A DNA stretch of 64,000 nucleotides, from positions 2,108,001-2,172,000 of the forward strand of contig OX442323.1 in the NCBI GenBank assembly GCA_949358305.1, given 5' to 3'. Under the pieces are notes generated by a model. The model searched no databases, was not told the origin of the DNA, and worked only from the letters and a program-made list of their open reading frames with translations. Below are positions 1 through 11,041 of this stretch, piece after piece (within the stretch, counting starts at the first letter, position 1; every line of letters starts with the position of its first letter). The DNA comes from Strigamia acuminata (taxonomy: Eukaryota > Arthropoda > Chilopoda > Geophilomorpha > Linotaeniidae). Both the position numbers and the translations under genes were made by a program.

Positions 1-1762
1 AGGTTGTGCAAGTTTTTGCCTTGTCTAAAACGCATGCTCTTGACAGTGTGCGTACTTACCGTACTGTTTTTAATTGACAGTATTTTAGAGAACCATTATC
101 TCTGGTTCAAATCCTCTTGCGCAACAAGCACTTAGAAAAAGTGACAATTTATTTATGAGACAATTGCAAGTAATCAATGAAGAAGGAAAAAAAAGTAAGA
201 TATTAATTGTGAAGATAATTAAAGAGGAAAACAAAGCATTCAATAAAATTATGGCTGTCTTAACATGTCATTTTACAATGCTTTGGTCATGGTCTTTTGA
301 TTAAAGGACCATGCTTTGGTGAACATTTCAAGAAAAGCAAAAGCAAATTACAAGAAAAAAGGGAATTAAAAGAAAATTACACAAATGTCGTAACTATTGA
401 TGACCGTGAGTGAATAAAAATTAAAAGTCATTTAGCCTTACCAGCACTTATTAACCAAACTGATTTCCGTAATACTCTCTTCCATACAGGAATATCTAGA
501 TTTTCGGTTTTCCATGGAATCGAGCCCAAAATCTGAAATTGTCGAAATTTGAAAATAAAATGGTTTTATTTTAAATTATTTTAAACTTACCCTTAAAATA
601 ATCAGCAACACTACACACACCAGTCCCAAACCTAAATCATAGTAACTAATTTTAAAATAATTAATTACTTTCACCTATCAAGGTTTCTAGAAGCCCTCAC
701 TTGATCAAATTTTTCTTTTCTTTTATGGCAGTTACTGCGCCCAAAAAACTTTCGTCTTCCATTTTGATTCCTAAAAGACCCTTCATAGTTAAAAAAAAAT
801 TATTCGATGTAATAATTTGTTCTCAAAACCTATTTTTATTGATAATTATAAATTATCTCACTTTGAGTTGTGTAGTGGAAATAATAATAGCTGCTGCTGA
901 TGAAAATCCACTAATGACGGGTGCAGAAATAAAATCAATTAAAAATCCTAAAAAAAAATAATAAAATTAATAAATTCTTTAGTATTACTAGAAACTGTTT
1001 TCTCTTCAAAAGTGCAAATTCATACAGTTTCTGGAAAAAATATCCACAACGGTAATACTTTTAATAAAACCAACCAACCGTTCATGCGTTTACATGTATC
1101 CAAAAAGATTGCCGGTAAATGTAGACACAAGCGTGCAAAGTTATTTTCACAGCCTGTTTTTCTGCACCTCATTTTTGGCATACGAGTACCCGCTTTGGGT
1201 CAATTAAATTCACTAGTAAAATTTATCTCTGCTTGTATTTGATTTGACTTGATTTTGACTTGCAATTAACTTTCAATTTTACATTCCTATGCAAAACTGC
1301 CAATTACGAGCAGGCTTTATTCCAGAAAGTGAAAAAAAATATTGCCTTCTGCCATTTATCCACTGACACAAGTACATTGAGTTGTCCCACAGAGAAGCCG
1401 CCCTGCACAGAAGTCAACCTGCACAGAAACAGACGTGCTGAAAAGCCGTCGTTTAGGTAAATCAACCTGCAGTGAAGCCACCCCTTAAACGACTAGTTTG
1501 TGTTATGGCGTGTTTGCGTCATGATTAAAAGATGTCTCCAAACGTTAATGGATGACTTCAAACACGAGGTTCGATCATTTCGTTGCCATTCTTTCGCAAC
1601 GCAATGCTGGTTAGTTTGATTTCTTTCACAGTTAAGGTGTAGCGACTGCAAACTGAGCAGGGAAGAAATGTTAAAAGCGACGAAATGATCGGCAACAATA
1701 ACATAGCGCATTAGATTGGTCAGTTTGTGTTCCTGTTGAGCTGAGAATAAGTCAAATTTCAC
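1..1762 (-). other. Intron and left-edge sequence of the SLC26 gene
   Basis: This lies 3' of the last visible SLC26 exon, whose donor (GT at 1762-1761, minus strand) opens here. I found no exon continuing the transporter, so the intron runs past the left edge. The sequence is AT-rich and without long repeats. A GGTTCAAATCC string near 112-122 resembles a tRNA B box but has no pairing stem. Confidence 0.6.
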
Positions 1763-1958
1763 CTAAATGAAGTATTCCACAAGCAAGCTCAAAACATCCA
1801 GCGTAGAAGCATAAAAGAACCGCTGCAGCTGGTCCGCCCCGCTTCACATGTTCCGCCGTCAGGAGACCCATAATGGCTGTTGGACCAATGTTAATTGCTT
1901 CCGTGCTTCCAAATATACAATATACAAAGCTGCCCATGAATGCAGCATAGAGGCCATA
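1763..1958 (-). CDS. SLC26A11: SLC26 anion transporter, third coding exon (partial gene)
   Basis: This exon encodes about 65 residues beginning YGLYAAFMG and including the SLC26 core motif GPTAIM, which lies in the substrate-binding transmembrane bundle of SulP/SLC26 carriers. The acceptor is a T-rich tract ending CAG at 1961-1959; the donor is G|GTGAAA at 1763/1762. The exon enters in phase 0 and leaves in phase 1. It joins directly to the exon at 3084-3325, so the conserved Q-YGLY junction is rebuilt across the intron. The family moves sulfate, chloride or other anions across the plasma or lysosomal membrane. Resemblance is best to the SLC26A11 (sodium-independent sulfate transporter) branch, judged from motif memory. 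The remaining helices and the STAS domain must lie left of the window. Confidence 0.85.
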
Positions 1959-3083
1959 CTGAAAAAAAAAAGAAAAATTAATTTCTTCAAAATGTGAACA
2001 AAACACTTTCAGTCAATAAAATATGTTGTAAAAACAAGCGTTAAAAACAAGTGTAAAAAAAATCTATTCTTAAGATCAATCGAGAGATTCAACACACATT
2101 ATACCGTAGTCATTTCAAGGATAAAACCCTAAACATTTATTATTTCTATTTGTTTGACTAAGCAATTATTGTCTAGACAATCCCAAAGCAATTTGCAAAG
2201 TCATAAAAAATATGACAACTCTTTCTGGTTATTTAACCACTTCATTTTATGACTATTAAATTGACGTGTTCAAATTTGCAAAGCGAGCAATCTTTGTTGA
2301 TTATTATTTAGACTTTTACGTCTGCTTTGTGTGCTTTACTTTTGTAAAGCTCTGCGCCCTTGATGCCATATTCAAACACTAAAATCTATTTCCAATCTAA
2401 AATTGTTTACTCTATCCTCAAAATCATATGCTTTGTGTTGTTGTGCGTACATTTTCTGTACATTTTCAAGTTTGATTTTGTAATATATACATAATGATGA
2501 CCGTAATACTATAATCATTTTTTTATTGGATATATGAAATCATTGGTAGGCCGGGCGGTCACAACTATTTTTATTACCGTTTCCTTCCACAAACATTTTT
2601 CAGTACTTATGGTTGGCATGTATTCAAAAATTTTAGAATAATAAAAAAAAAAGTAATTTGTTTCCTTTATTGCATTTTTTTTCTTCTTTAAAAAATAAAA
2701 TATATATACCGGTATATATTTTTTTGTTTAACCCAATTGGCACATTGTGAAAAAACAACGTTTAAAATGCTCAGCAAGAGTTATGCTTCACAGCATCTGA
2801 GTGTTATCGCACAAGGTTATTGACCTTAAATGGCATTTCGCACAATAATAAAATGAATGTTATGCTAGAATAATCATTCAGGTGCGAAAAAAGTATTGCT
2901 TAATTACAAGCACAAACATGCCAACATATTCTTCAGAAAATATAAAAATTTGCATAAAGAAACGACTTTCTCCACATTGTCTCTTCTCTAACTTATCGTT
3001 ACATGCATAATGTAACATGAATTACATGTATTATACACAAACTGAAGTAACTTAAAATGAGATTCATTTTCTTATCTACTAAC
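1959..3083 (-). other. Intron 2 of the SLC26 gene
   Basis: A 1.1-kb phase-0 intron, AT-rich. The only structure I see is an 18-bp perfect palindrome of alternating A/T around ACCGGT at 2702-2719. No coding or transposon signature was recognised. Confidence 0.7.
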
Positions 3084-3325
3084 CTGTGCAGGTAATCCAG
3101 CAACCAAAGCGTAGGCCATACTCTGCGGTATAATGGTGAGACCGATGGTGAATCCAGCCACCACATCGGATGTAAGATCAGAAATTCGATAGAGCGGCAG
3201 CCACTTGAGAATGGGTAAATGACGTTTGACGGTGGCCACGGAACAGCACTTGACAAGACGTTTTTGCACCGCATTTGATGCGGCTGCACAACATGCTTTC
3301 ACCGATTCCATTCGACTCCTCTCAT
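3084..3325 (-). CDS. SLC26A11: SLC26 anion transporter, second coding exon
   Basis: The exon encodes a cysteine-containing cytosolic N-terminus (CCAAASNAVQKRL), then LPILKWLPLY and the first transmembrane segment, SDVVAGFTIGLTIIPQSMAY, ending LPAQ. This is the canonical start of the SLC26/SulP transporter domain. The acceptor TTTCTAG lies just 5' of 3325 and the donor CAG|GTTAGT is at 3084/3083. There is an ATG inside the exon (3311), but the reading frame is open back to the acceptor and continues in phase into the 28-nt exon at 4902-4929, so I take the upstream ATG as the start. The exon leaves in phase 0. Confidence 0.85.
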
Positions 3326-4901
3326 CTAGAAATAATAAAATAGCAATAACAATAAATAAATAGCGGATATTATGTTATATTCTACTCTAAAATTAATGTT
3401 TCCTGCTATTATGGGGAAAAAATCGGCTCAAAGTATGCGGAGAATTTGATAAAATGACTGTTTGACCCTGAAAACCAAATGACTCCAAGACATTGATCAA
3501 ACTATGGCAGAAAATAGTCCCTAAACAACTTTTTCATTCCAACAGGTTTCTTTTTCTCTGCGTGTGTAGTTTGCTTCAAGTATGTGCAACATTTTAACCC
3601 ATTTTTACAGCAACAAAAAAAGTGGATAAAAAAAATAACCTGTCGCACAATTAGTCAACAGTGAACATAAAATGGTGGAGCGGCGCGCTCTCGTGACAGT
3701 TTTGCACCTTTTGCGGTTGCCAAACAGTCTCATACATTGGAGTTGTTGGAGCGGAAAGCGGCAAGCGGCGCTGTACCAGAGGGTTTGCGGTACAGTAGTC
3801 CCTGGGATGTGAACTAAACAAATTTGCGCGAGGCAAAACCGTTTGTTTGATTTTCAAAACCCCGCGAAGGTGGATTGGGCAAGCCCCGAAGGACCGAGCG
3901 CCCAATGTGAGATGCTGCTTAACCAGGAGCACGTTACGACAGAATGTACGGTAGCCTTGGGCAGGAGTGTCCCGTGCGTCGTGCTCGTGATTTCCTCATA
4001 ACACTCTTCTGCCTCAGGGTGCGATCTACTCTGCCAATATGGGCCAATTTTTACAAAATTAGTCTTTTAAAAAAAAAAAATTTGGGCCGTTTTTTCTTTT
4101 TCACAAAATTAAGTCCTTTTTTACTATTTTTTTTTTTTACAAAATTGGGCCGTTTGTCTTTTTTTTTTCACAATATTAGACCATTTTTTTTTACAAAAAT
4201 GCCTGGGCCAATATTCCTTCTCAATCCACCCCTGTGCGCAGTCAAAAATTTAGTAGCACCGTAAATACTCTAATAGAACGCGAGTCTAAATTAAACAAAC
4301 AACTGAATTCAATGTCTAAATTGAACAAAACAACTAAAATAAATGTCTAAATTGAACAAAACGACTAAAATCAATGTCTAAATTGAACAAAACGACTAAA
4401 ACCAACGTCTAAATTGAACAAACAACTGAATTCAATGTCTAAATTGAACAAAACAACTAAAATCAATGTCTAAATTGAACAAAACGACTAAAACCAACGT
4501 CTAAATTGAACAAAACGACTAAAATAAATGTCTGAATTGATCACGATCACTAAAAAATTGTGAGGAAAATCTAGGTTCTGTCAAAAGAACACCAGCGTTT
4601 TATTAGAGCATTTAGGATAAACACCAAACCAGACAATTGCATCTAGGGACAACTACATACATCTACATTTATTTGACAGACGAGCAATCAATAACCAATG
4701 ACAGCACCTCACTTGCACATTTAAACGTGAAGGTTTTCACGATCAAGGTTCAATGATTTCTTGTGAATGGTGTCACTTATTGTGCACTTACAAGCCAAAA
4801 CTACGACTAGCTTCCCAAGACCTAAACCCACCTTACTAACAATATTTAAATAAAAGATGTCAAAGTTAAAGAGTAATATTTTACAATATTCATTCACTCA
4901 C
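3326..4901 (-). other. Intron 1 of the SLC26 gene, with degenerate repeats
   Basis: The intron holds a GC-richer stretch (about 3660-3960) that I cannot identify. Next comes a degenerate T-rich array (about 4040-4215) in which 'acaaaattgggccg' recurs every 40-50 bases, then the 31-bp tandem array listed separately. No exon is evident. Confidence 0.6.
4284..4555. repeat. 31-bp tandem repeat, about 9 units
   Basis: Units begin GTCTAAATTGAACAAAACGA and are 31 bp, with some 30-bp variants. Variant units (ending AATTCAAT, AAATCAAT, AAACCAAC, AAATAAAT) recur in the same order, which suggests that blocks of several units were duplicated together. The last unit is degenerate. It lies inside an SLC26 intron and has no coding content. 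Confidence 0.9.
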
Positions 4902-4929
4902 CGTCAGCATTGGTGGATGGTTTCTCCAT
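4902..4929 (-). CDS. SLC26A11: SLC26 anion transporter, first coding exon (28 nt)
   Basis: On the minus strand ATG at 4929-4927 opens a short frame (MEKPSTNAD) that ends at a strong donor, G|GTGAGT, after 28 nt (phase 1). Joined to the exon at 3325 it continues in frame with no stop. The same exon probably extends 5' as untranslated sequence to 4980, where a polypyrimidine tract and CAG form an acceptor, implying a further non-coding exon upstream. Inferred from splice signals and phase only. Confidence 0.65.
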
Positions 4930-6985
4930 TTTCGAGATAAATTATTACAATAAATATTGCAAAAAAGTTTTTAAAAAAATCTGAAAAGGAAAGAAATGAA
5001 AATTAGAAATTATTTCTCAATTAAATTAATCATCTTTACAGCTGACTTGTGATACTGGCAAATGAGGTAATGGGAAAACCTTCATAAACTTTCCTTATTT
5101 CTGATTACTTCTTTCCCTCTCAATAAAATGGGCCTAGGTCAGTCTGCTTATCTGATAGAGCTCCAATTTTCAACCATATCCTTCTGACCGATCCATGAAG
5201 CAACTAGAAAATCAACCCTGAAAATATATTACATTGAAAATTAAGTTAAGCCTAAATTCGAATTGGGATTTCTGGTCAAGGACAACAAATATGTCTGGAA
5301 AATAACACTGGGAAAACTCGGATATATATTTTAGGGATTAACAAATTGTAATTACAATAATCAATGTAAATAACCATTGTATGTAAATAATTTTTTTTAA
5401 CAGTTTGAAATAAGTATACCGGTATTTATAAATTTTCATACAAAACAATATATCAGTGTTACGCAAGCATGGAAAAAACCTTTTCAATTGTATTTTCATT
5501 TAATTAATGGAGAGAAAATTTGACTTTTTTTAGCATTTTATTTCGAACAATAAAAAAACAAAAACACAATAAAAAATTAAAGTCATGATAGAAAAATGCG
5601 AATAAATCGCTCATTTTAAGGTTCAATGAAACATTCAACCATCCATAATAAACAGGATCTAATAAAGTTTGACAGGAAAATTTTAATCTATTTTTTATAG
5701 AGGAAAATAAAATAGATAAACCAAACTAACTTGACATGTGGCTACAGCACTGCAGCGAAACGGACGCGGGGTATGCCCCGTGCTTAGTGGTGACCCGCCA
5801 AAATCAATCAAAGCAAATACTAGACCTTGACATCAAAAGTTAGATAGAGAGGCCTGTCCTGCTTATCCAACTCATTAACCATGACCTACGTCCGTTCACG
5901 TGTTGTAATTTAACTTACTAACCCACCTATCAATCTAACAACGCCACAACTTCAAAATATTGCGACATTAAAGAACGTTATTGGTCGATTTTATTCTCCT
6001 ATTCAAATTTCATATTTTAATTTGATTGTGACTCAGCGCATCACGCGGCATATTTATGCAGGTTAGTTCGCATGCAAGTTGAGCGAATTCGAGATTTGTT
6101 TTTTATATAAAAAGGAGCAGGAATTAAATAAAAATAAAATCGAATATGAAAAGTTATCGATATTAAGCATGACGATAATATCGAATTGCGTAATAGCGGT
6201 TTGTGTAATGGATTTTTAGCGGCCGAGAATGCAATTTCACACTTTAATATGCGGAATAAAAAAGATTTACTACTGCGAGCAGATAAAATAGGTTTTCATT
6301 CAATTTCGTCTTTAAAATAGAACCAAATTTAATTTAAATGAAAATAAAAACTCGTTGCAATTAATAAAATCGATTTAATTGCAAAAAGTTACCGGTAATA
6401 AAAAAGAAGAAAAGAAGAATTATCTACTTACTTTGTTGAATACTTGAAATTCGTGTGCAGAAACATAAAATATACCGAATGAGAGTTGACCCGAGTTCGC
6501 AACCACTTTTTTCTTGGGACATGTGCTTGAGTTGTTAACTCCTTTACTCGTTTGGCATTGTAAACAATACCACAAGGCGTCACAATTAGAAGTGTGCGCC
6601 GGCTTCAAAACCGGCTCGCTGGCTTGGCAGCTTTTGCTCTTGCCGCCATCTGGTGAGAATTTTCCAGCGGCCGCTGCTTTTGATTGGCCCAGATTTTGAC
6701 TAAGGAAATTTTCCAAATTATTTTTAGATAAAAATTAGAAATAAAAGTCACAGCAATGAGGGGTCCTTGTTTTACCAAAAACGCAATGAAAAAGTTACCG
6801 ACGTTACCGACCTTTAAAGGATACCGGCAAAACCCATCCACAAAAGCGGTTCAATATGCATTTCTTCGCCACTGTGGAAAATTCCAGCAGAATGCTGCAA
6901 CTCCAGGAGAGATGCCTACAACATACAAAATGTGTTTTGTGAAAAGTCAATAGGTAAGTGAATTTGTGAGAATCTGTAGTATTTA
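4930..6985 (-). other. SLC26 5' UTR exon, 5' intron and upstream region
   Basis: 4930-4980 is a likely 5' UTR exon. Further upstream, possible donors on the minus strand lie near 5916 and 6430 (AAA|GTAAGT), either of which could close a first non-coding exon. From about 6500 to 6700 the sequence is GC-richer and could be promoter. No coding gene is recognised here. Confidence 0.35.
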
Positions 6986-7017
6986 AACCCACAACACAAA
7001 AACCGTTACTGCGCCAC

Positions 7018-7060
7018 ACCACTTTCAAAACAGTATTTGAATGGGTGACCTGCTGGCAAG
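7018..7060 (+). other. 5S rRNA-like fragment (possible 5S-derived SINE or pseudogene)
   Basis: The stretch around AATGGGTGACC, preceded by AGTATTTG and followed by TGCTGGCAAGT, resembles the internal control region of 5S rRNA (consensus AGTACTTGGATGGGTGACC). The remainder of a 5S gene is not seen, so this is at best a fragment or a SINE3-type head. Chance similarity cannot be excluded. Confidence 0.3.
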
Positions 7061-7979
7061 TTATCTTCAGGAGCCAATAGAGACGGTGCAAACACCAGTG
7101 GCTTAGCAAAAAAAAATCAATGTACCAGTGTACTCGGTGGCCCGTCGCCCGGTGGCCCGTGGCGGGCCCACCGTGGACCGTCTATGGCCCACCATAACCT
7201 GTCCCTGTGGCCTGACCTATCCAGATTTCCCCGTACAAAATTTGTACCCAGTCCATCCCTGTGGGTTAATGGGCCCTGTATCAGAGCCGTAGCTACGATT
7301 TCCATCCTCTGAAGACCGAACAAAGCTCGCTTTTCATCCTCCCTGAGCACCCTAAGCTCGAGGGCCTGTCTCCACGCATCTAACACCACATCCCTAGTTT
7401 TGTAATATCAATCAAATCGTATATCAGTAGCAACAATCTTCTTAATTATACAGTACTATGTATACAAGGTTGCCTTCAGTGCCTCTCCTGACAACCAATC
7501 TGTAATAAAGAGAGTCAACTCACAATCTCATAAGCGACAACATCGTTTTTGTTTTGTCTTTCTCTATTTGTGTTTCGAGCTGAGTCCCGGAATGGGACCC
7601 AAAAGTCTAAAATGGCAATGAACAACTTTGTAAATTATAACACCCAAATCAACTCAAGCTAAGTTGGCGCAGTTTCGGCGTTGGATTAGAACATTGATTT
7701 TGTAAAGGTATTGTTCAAATAAAATGTCGCGTACACGTGGCTACGACTTGCCATTTTTCCGGGAAAAAACGGCGATTTATGTCTCTTTTTAACGATACGT
7801 AACATGTACGTATCAATTTTTGCCTTTTTTTTAAGACACATATCTTGTACGTATGCTTACGTTTGGAAAACTGAGGATTTCGCCAAAAACAGACACCAGG
7901 GGAAGTCACTAAATTAGTGTCTGGAAAAAGTTTTAAGATATAAACAAATACCAGTAAACAAATAAAAAAGGCGACAAAT
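7061..7979. other. Non-coding stretch, possible old LTR remnant
   Basis: 7135-7220 is GC-rich with repeated GGTGGCCCGT. 7500-7515 has AATAAAG. At about 7660 TTGGCGCAG looks like a Gypsy primer-binding site, which would make the sequence before it an LTR end, but I found no paired copy or target-site duplication. No supported gene. Confidence 0.25.
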
Positions 7980-8900
7980 TATTTAATCCCCATTTTGACT
8001 AGATTTTCTCCTCTAAAGGGGGTTTATTTTCCCCTCATCCAAACTCCCCCAAGTAAACTAAAGGACCCCCCTAACTGTAATATCCCCTAATATTGTATTT
8101 CCCCCCAACCAATTAACCCCCATTTATTTGTAAACGAACTCCCAACATTATTCATACCACCCACTACGTTTCCTAAACGTTACCCATTGTTGCAATTCGT
8201 TGGCTGGCATACGGGCCACTTCAAAGGCGTACCATGCACCAACAACAGCTTGGAGTCGACCAACAACATCATAAAAACACATGAGACATTCCGGGAGAGA
8301 CTGACAATGGACGTCTTCATTCAGAAGTTGAAAGGGATGATGAAATGTTGGTCTTTGGAAAGGCACACGGAATCCGTCAATGTCAAGAAGTTTGCTCTTA
8401 CTCCAACGGTTACCTTACAGCACTACACAGACGGTTACAACTGGAAACAAACAAAACCTAGCGTGATTGTCCGTGGATGAGGTAATGTTAAGTCGTACTA
8501 TGTCACCCCGAGAAGTAGTGTGAGGCAGGTTAGCATTACAAATGATGCATGGAGTACGGGAACGTGCAGATGCCCCGTGTTTACAAAGATTTACATTTGT
8601 AAACACATTGTGCCACCGGAGGCAAAAACCATTCCCATTGGCCAAAAAAGGAAGCGCGGGCGGCCAGCTAAAGCGAAGAGGGCCTTGTGTACACAGTGAA
8701 AAGACAACGTTATGACATTGGATTACGTGGGGGTACCTTAGAAATTATAGGGGGTAAAATTGGTTGGGGGGCAAATACATTACTAGGGGGAAGTAAAGTT
8801 TGGGGCGGTTATTTAGTTTACAGAGGGGGTTTTTGTTGAGGAAAAATTTTATTCCACTTAGGGGGCAAACTTTAGTGAAAATGGGGGGGAGTTAAATCGG
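7980..8900. mobile_element. Mutator-like element (MULE) with about 150-bp inverted termini
   Basis: Left 7980-8125 and right 8745-8900 are inverted copies of each other. Matching landmarks are ATTTAA next to C-runs at the outer ends, TAAACTAAA in the middle and CCCCCCAACCAATT at the inner ends. Both arms are built from C(4-6) tracts (G tracts on the right) every 10-20 bases. Between the arms lies the C-terminal half of a MULE-type transposase. At 0.9 kb the element is internally deleted and cannot encode a full transposase. I did not find a clear 9-bp target-site duplication. It lies beside, not inside, Copia-A. Confidence 0.8.
8133..8699 (+). pseudogene. MULE transposase, C-terminal fragment with SWIM zinc finger
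   Basis: The frame reads through HTGHFKGVPCTNNSLES, the TNN-x-LE motif typical of the end of the MULE transposase catalytic domain. It then meets a single TGA at 8478-8480 and continues in the same frame to a SWIM zinc finger (TCRCPV...YICKHI, pattern CxC-x7-CxH) and a basic AT-hook-like KRKRGRPAKAKR tail, ending at TGA 8697-8699. The N-terminal DNA-binding domain and first catalytic acidic residues are missing, and the 5' end of the frame runs into the left inverted repeat. It is therefore a dead fragment: truncated and with one premature stop. Confidence 0.8.
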
Positions 8901-8934
8901 ATCCATAAAAAAATAGAAAAAGATGAATTGTAAT

Positions 8935-9150
8935 TGATGATAATAAAGATGATCAAACCCACAAGTTGTAGAACTCAACATGCAACAACAAGTTTTACTT
9001 CACGAATAAGTTTTTTTTTTGGTTTTACAATCTAAGTATTGGATTACAGTTTTTGTTTTGGTTTACAAGAGGGGGAAAAACCCCAGAACTATATCGCCAT
9101 CTAGTGGCCTAAAAACTAACTAACACAATAATAACTTTACAATGCCAACA
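8935..9150 (-). repeat. Copia-A 3' LTR
   Basis: On the minus strand it begins TGTTGGCATTG and ends ATCATCA. It is a near-identical direct copy of 22481-22696 (3 substitutions in 216). A purine-rich tract (AAAGAAGGG) lies just 5' of it on the minus strand. Confidence 0.92.
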
Positions 9151-9221
9151 AACCCTTCTTTAAAGTTATATTGTACGAAACAAACGTTAAGAACATTGAT
9201 TAATAAAAAACAAAAGAGTAA

Positions 9222-10362
9222 TTATGCTATCTTCTCCTTGAGTCCAACATCCGCTTGGCTGGACTGCATCTTGCTCGAACTTACGGGCTTCGTTAAGAAG
9301 TCCGCAACCATGTCTTCTGTCGCCATATGCTTCAGATCAATGTTCCCAAGCTCTGCCTCATCACGAACAAACATAAAATGTCGATTAATATGTTTGGTCT
9401 TACCAAATTGGTTGGATCCGCTGATGACATGAATCGCAGATGAACTATCTGTAAATATAGGCACACTCACTTTTACGCAATCATTCATTCTCAATTCACA
9501 CAATATCGCCCTGAACCACTTAATAGTTCGCAAAAGTTCCCCCAGAGCAATTAGTTCACTCTCGCATGATGACATAGCGACTAATCTTTGTTTCTTAGTT
9601 TTCCAGCTGACTGTTGCGCCTCCAATCTTGACAATAAATCCCGTGTAGGATTTAGCATCCTTAGAACTGCACCAACTTGCGTCAGCGAATCCTTCGAGAA
9701 TTCCCATTTCTCTTGAGAAAAATAGGCGCATGTTTCTAGTCCCCTTTATAAAGCGCAAAACTCTTTTCACAGCTTTGAAATGAATTTCTCTTGGGTCCTT
9801 TGAGAAACTTGCCAGTCGACTCACGGGAAAAGCCAAATCAGGTCTGGAGACCTGCATCAAGTACATGATCATGCCAATCATTCTTTGGTAAATTGTTTGG
9901 TCCACTTTTGGAGATTCTTCAAATTTTTCTAATTCCTGTCCAACGACCATTGGAGTTTCCACTCCCTTGCAATCAGGCATTCCACAAGTTTCGAGAATTT
10001 CATCGATATACTTCTGCTGTCCTATCCAAATCCCTTCTTCTGTGAATTCAATTTGCATACCGAGTATGAAATGTATTTCGCCCAAATCGATTACCTCGAA
10101 AACAGTTTTGAGTTTATCCATCACCCAGTTTAGAATTTTGTCTGACGAAAAAGCTGTCACGAAGTCATCGACATATACTCCGACAATAATAAAATTTTCG
10201 CCATCTTCATAAATGTATAGACATGCGTCGTTTTCCAATCGTTGCAATTTGATTTTTTTCAGTTCTTCATTTAACTTCTGGTTCCAACATCTATCAGACT
10301 GACGTAGTCCGTAAAGACTTCTGTGCAATTCGCACACCATGTCTCCCTCTTCATTCACAATG
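9222..10362 (-). pseudogene. Copia-A pol, reverse transcriptase C-half and RNase H
   Basis: Open for about 380 codons. It shows the Copia signatures SLYGLRQS, the catalytic YVDD (VGVYVDDF) of reverse transcriptase, LGMQIEF, and RNase H motifs (FADASWCSS, ELIALGE, HINRHFMFVRD). It ends shortly before the 3' LTR, as Copia pol does. The 5' end is cut at about 10360, where the sequence changes abruptly to Copia-B gag on the other strand, so integrase and the RT fingers are lost. The surviving frame has no stop or frameshift, which suggests a fairly recent break. Confidence 0.88.
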
Positions 10363-10718
10363 GACACGGAAAAACTCGAGCGGAAAATAACACTTTTGAA
10401 CAGAACGAACTATGATACGTGGAAACAGCAAATCAAAGTGCTGTTGATGCATCACGGATGTTGGGCCTTCACCGATGGAACACAAGAAGCGCTGGCACCG
10501 GGAGCATCTTGGCGAGATCGTTCGGATTATCAACTACGGAAGGGACGAGCATTCAGCCTAATTTATTACGCCATCGAGGAGCAATATCACGAATTGCTCA
10601 GCGGGACCGAGGATGCGAAAACAGCGTGGGACACGCTGAAAACTAACTTTGAACCGGTCTCGAGGGCGAGAATAATACGTCTGTTGGACGAATTCTTCAA
10701 TCTGAAGTACGAACCAAC
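10360..10718 (+). pseudogene. Copia-B gag, first part
   Basis: About 119 codons from the ATG at 10360, with the Copia gag (UBN2-like) pattern: LNRTNYDTWKQQ near the N-terminus, then AKTAWDTLKTNFEP. The frame is cut at 10718 by the Copia-C insertion and resumes after its target-site duplication at 13454. An ATG in frame at 10339 lies in Copia-A sequence and is fortuitous. Confidence 0.85.
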
Positions 10719-11023
10719 TGTTGAAATTGCTTGTATATTTGTGTTGATTGCATAGTTCTGCAGCAATGGTGTGGAAAATGTCCAAAGTAAAAACACAGGT
10801 GTTTACAGGTATGAAATCAAACATAGAGTGAGTTTTATTTCTCAAGTCACATGACATGCCAATAGGTATACAACGCCACCTTATGGGAATAAAAACAAAC
10901 ACACTTGTAAATAGAGCAGTGGCTATTTGTTTAGCCAAATGCAAAAGATAACAAAAGGTCACGATAAATATACAAAGTGTCACAGCTTGACAATATGATA
11001 CATTAGCACATAATATCTCAACA
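10719..11023 (-). repeat. Copia-C 3' LTR
   Basis: 305 bp, TGTTGAGATA...CAATTTCAACA on the minus strand; one difference from the partner at 13144-13448. Confidence 0.93.
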
Positions 11024-11041
11024 ATCGGCCCCCTCGTATTA

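Noticed and set aside
96-130. tRNA-like B box GGTTCAAATCC
   Set aside because: No T-stem pairing and no A box at the right distance.
6420-6716. 98-codon minus-strand frame
   Set aside because: No family resemblance, and it overlaps the likely SLC26 5' region; kept only as possible UTR or promoter.
7117-7389. 90-codon minus-strand frame
   Set aside because: GC-rich repeat-derived sequence with no recognisable domain or conserved neighbour.
7400-7670. Solo LTR ending at TTGGCGCAG
   Set aside because: The primer-site-like motif is suggestive, but there is no LTR partner, no clear TG...CA ends and no target duplication.
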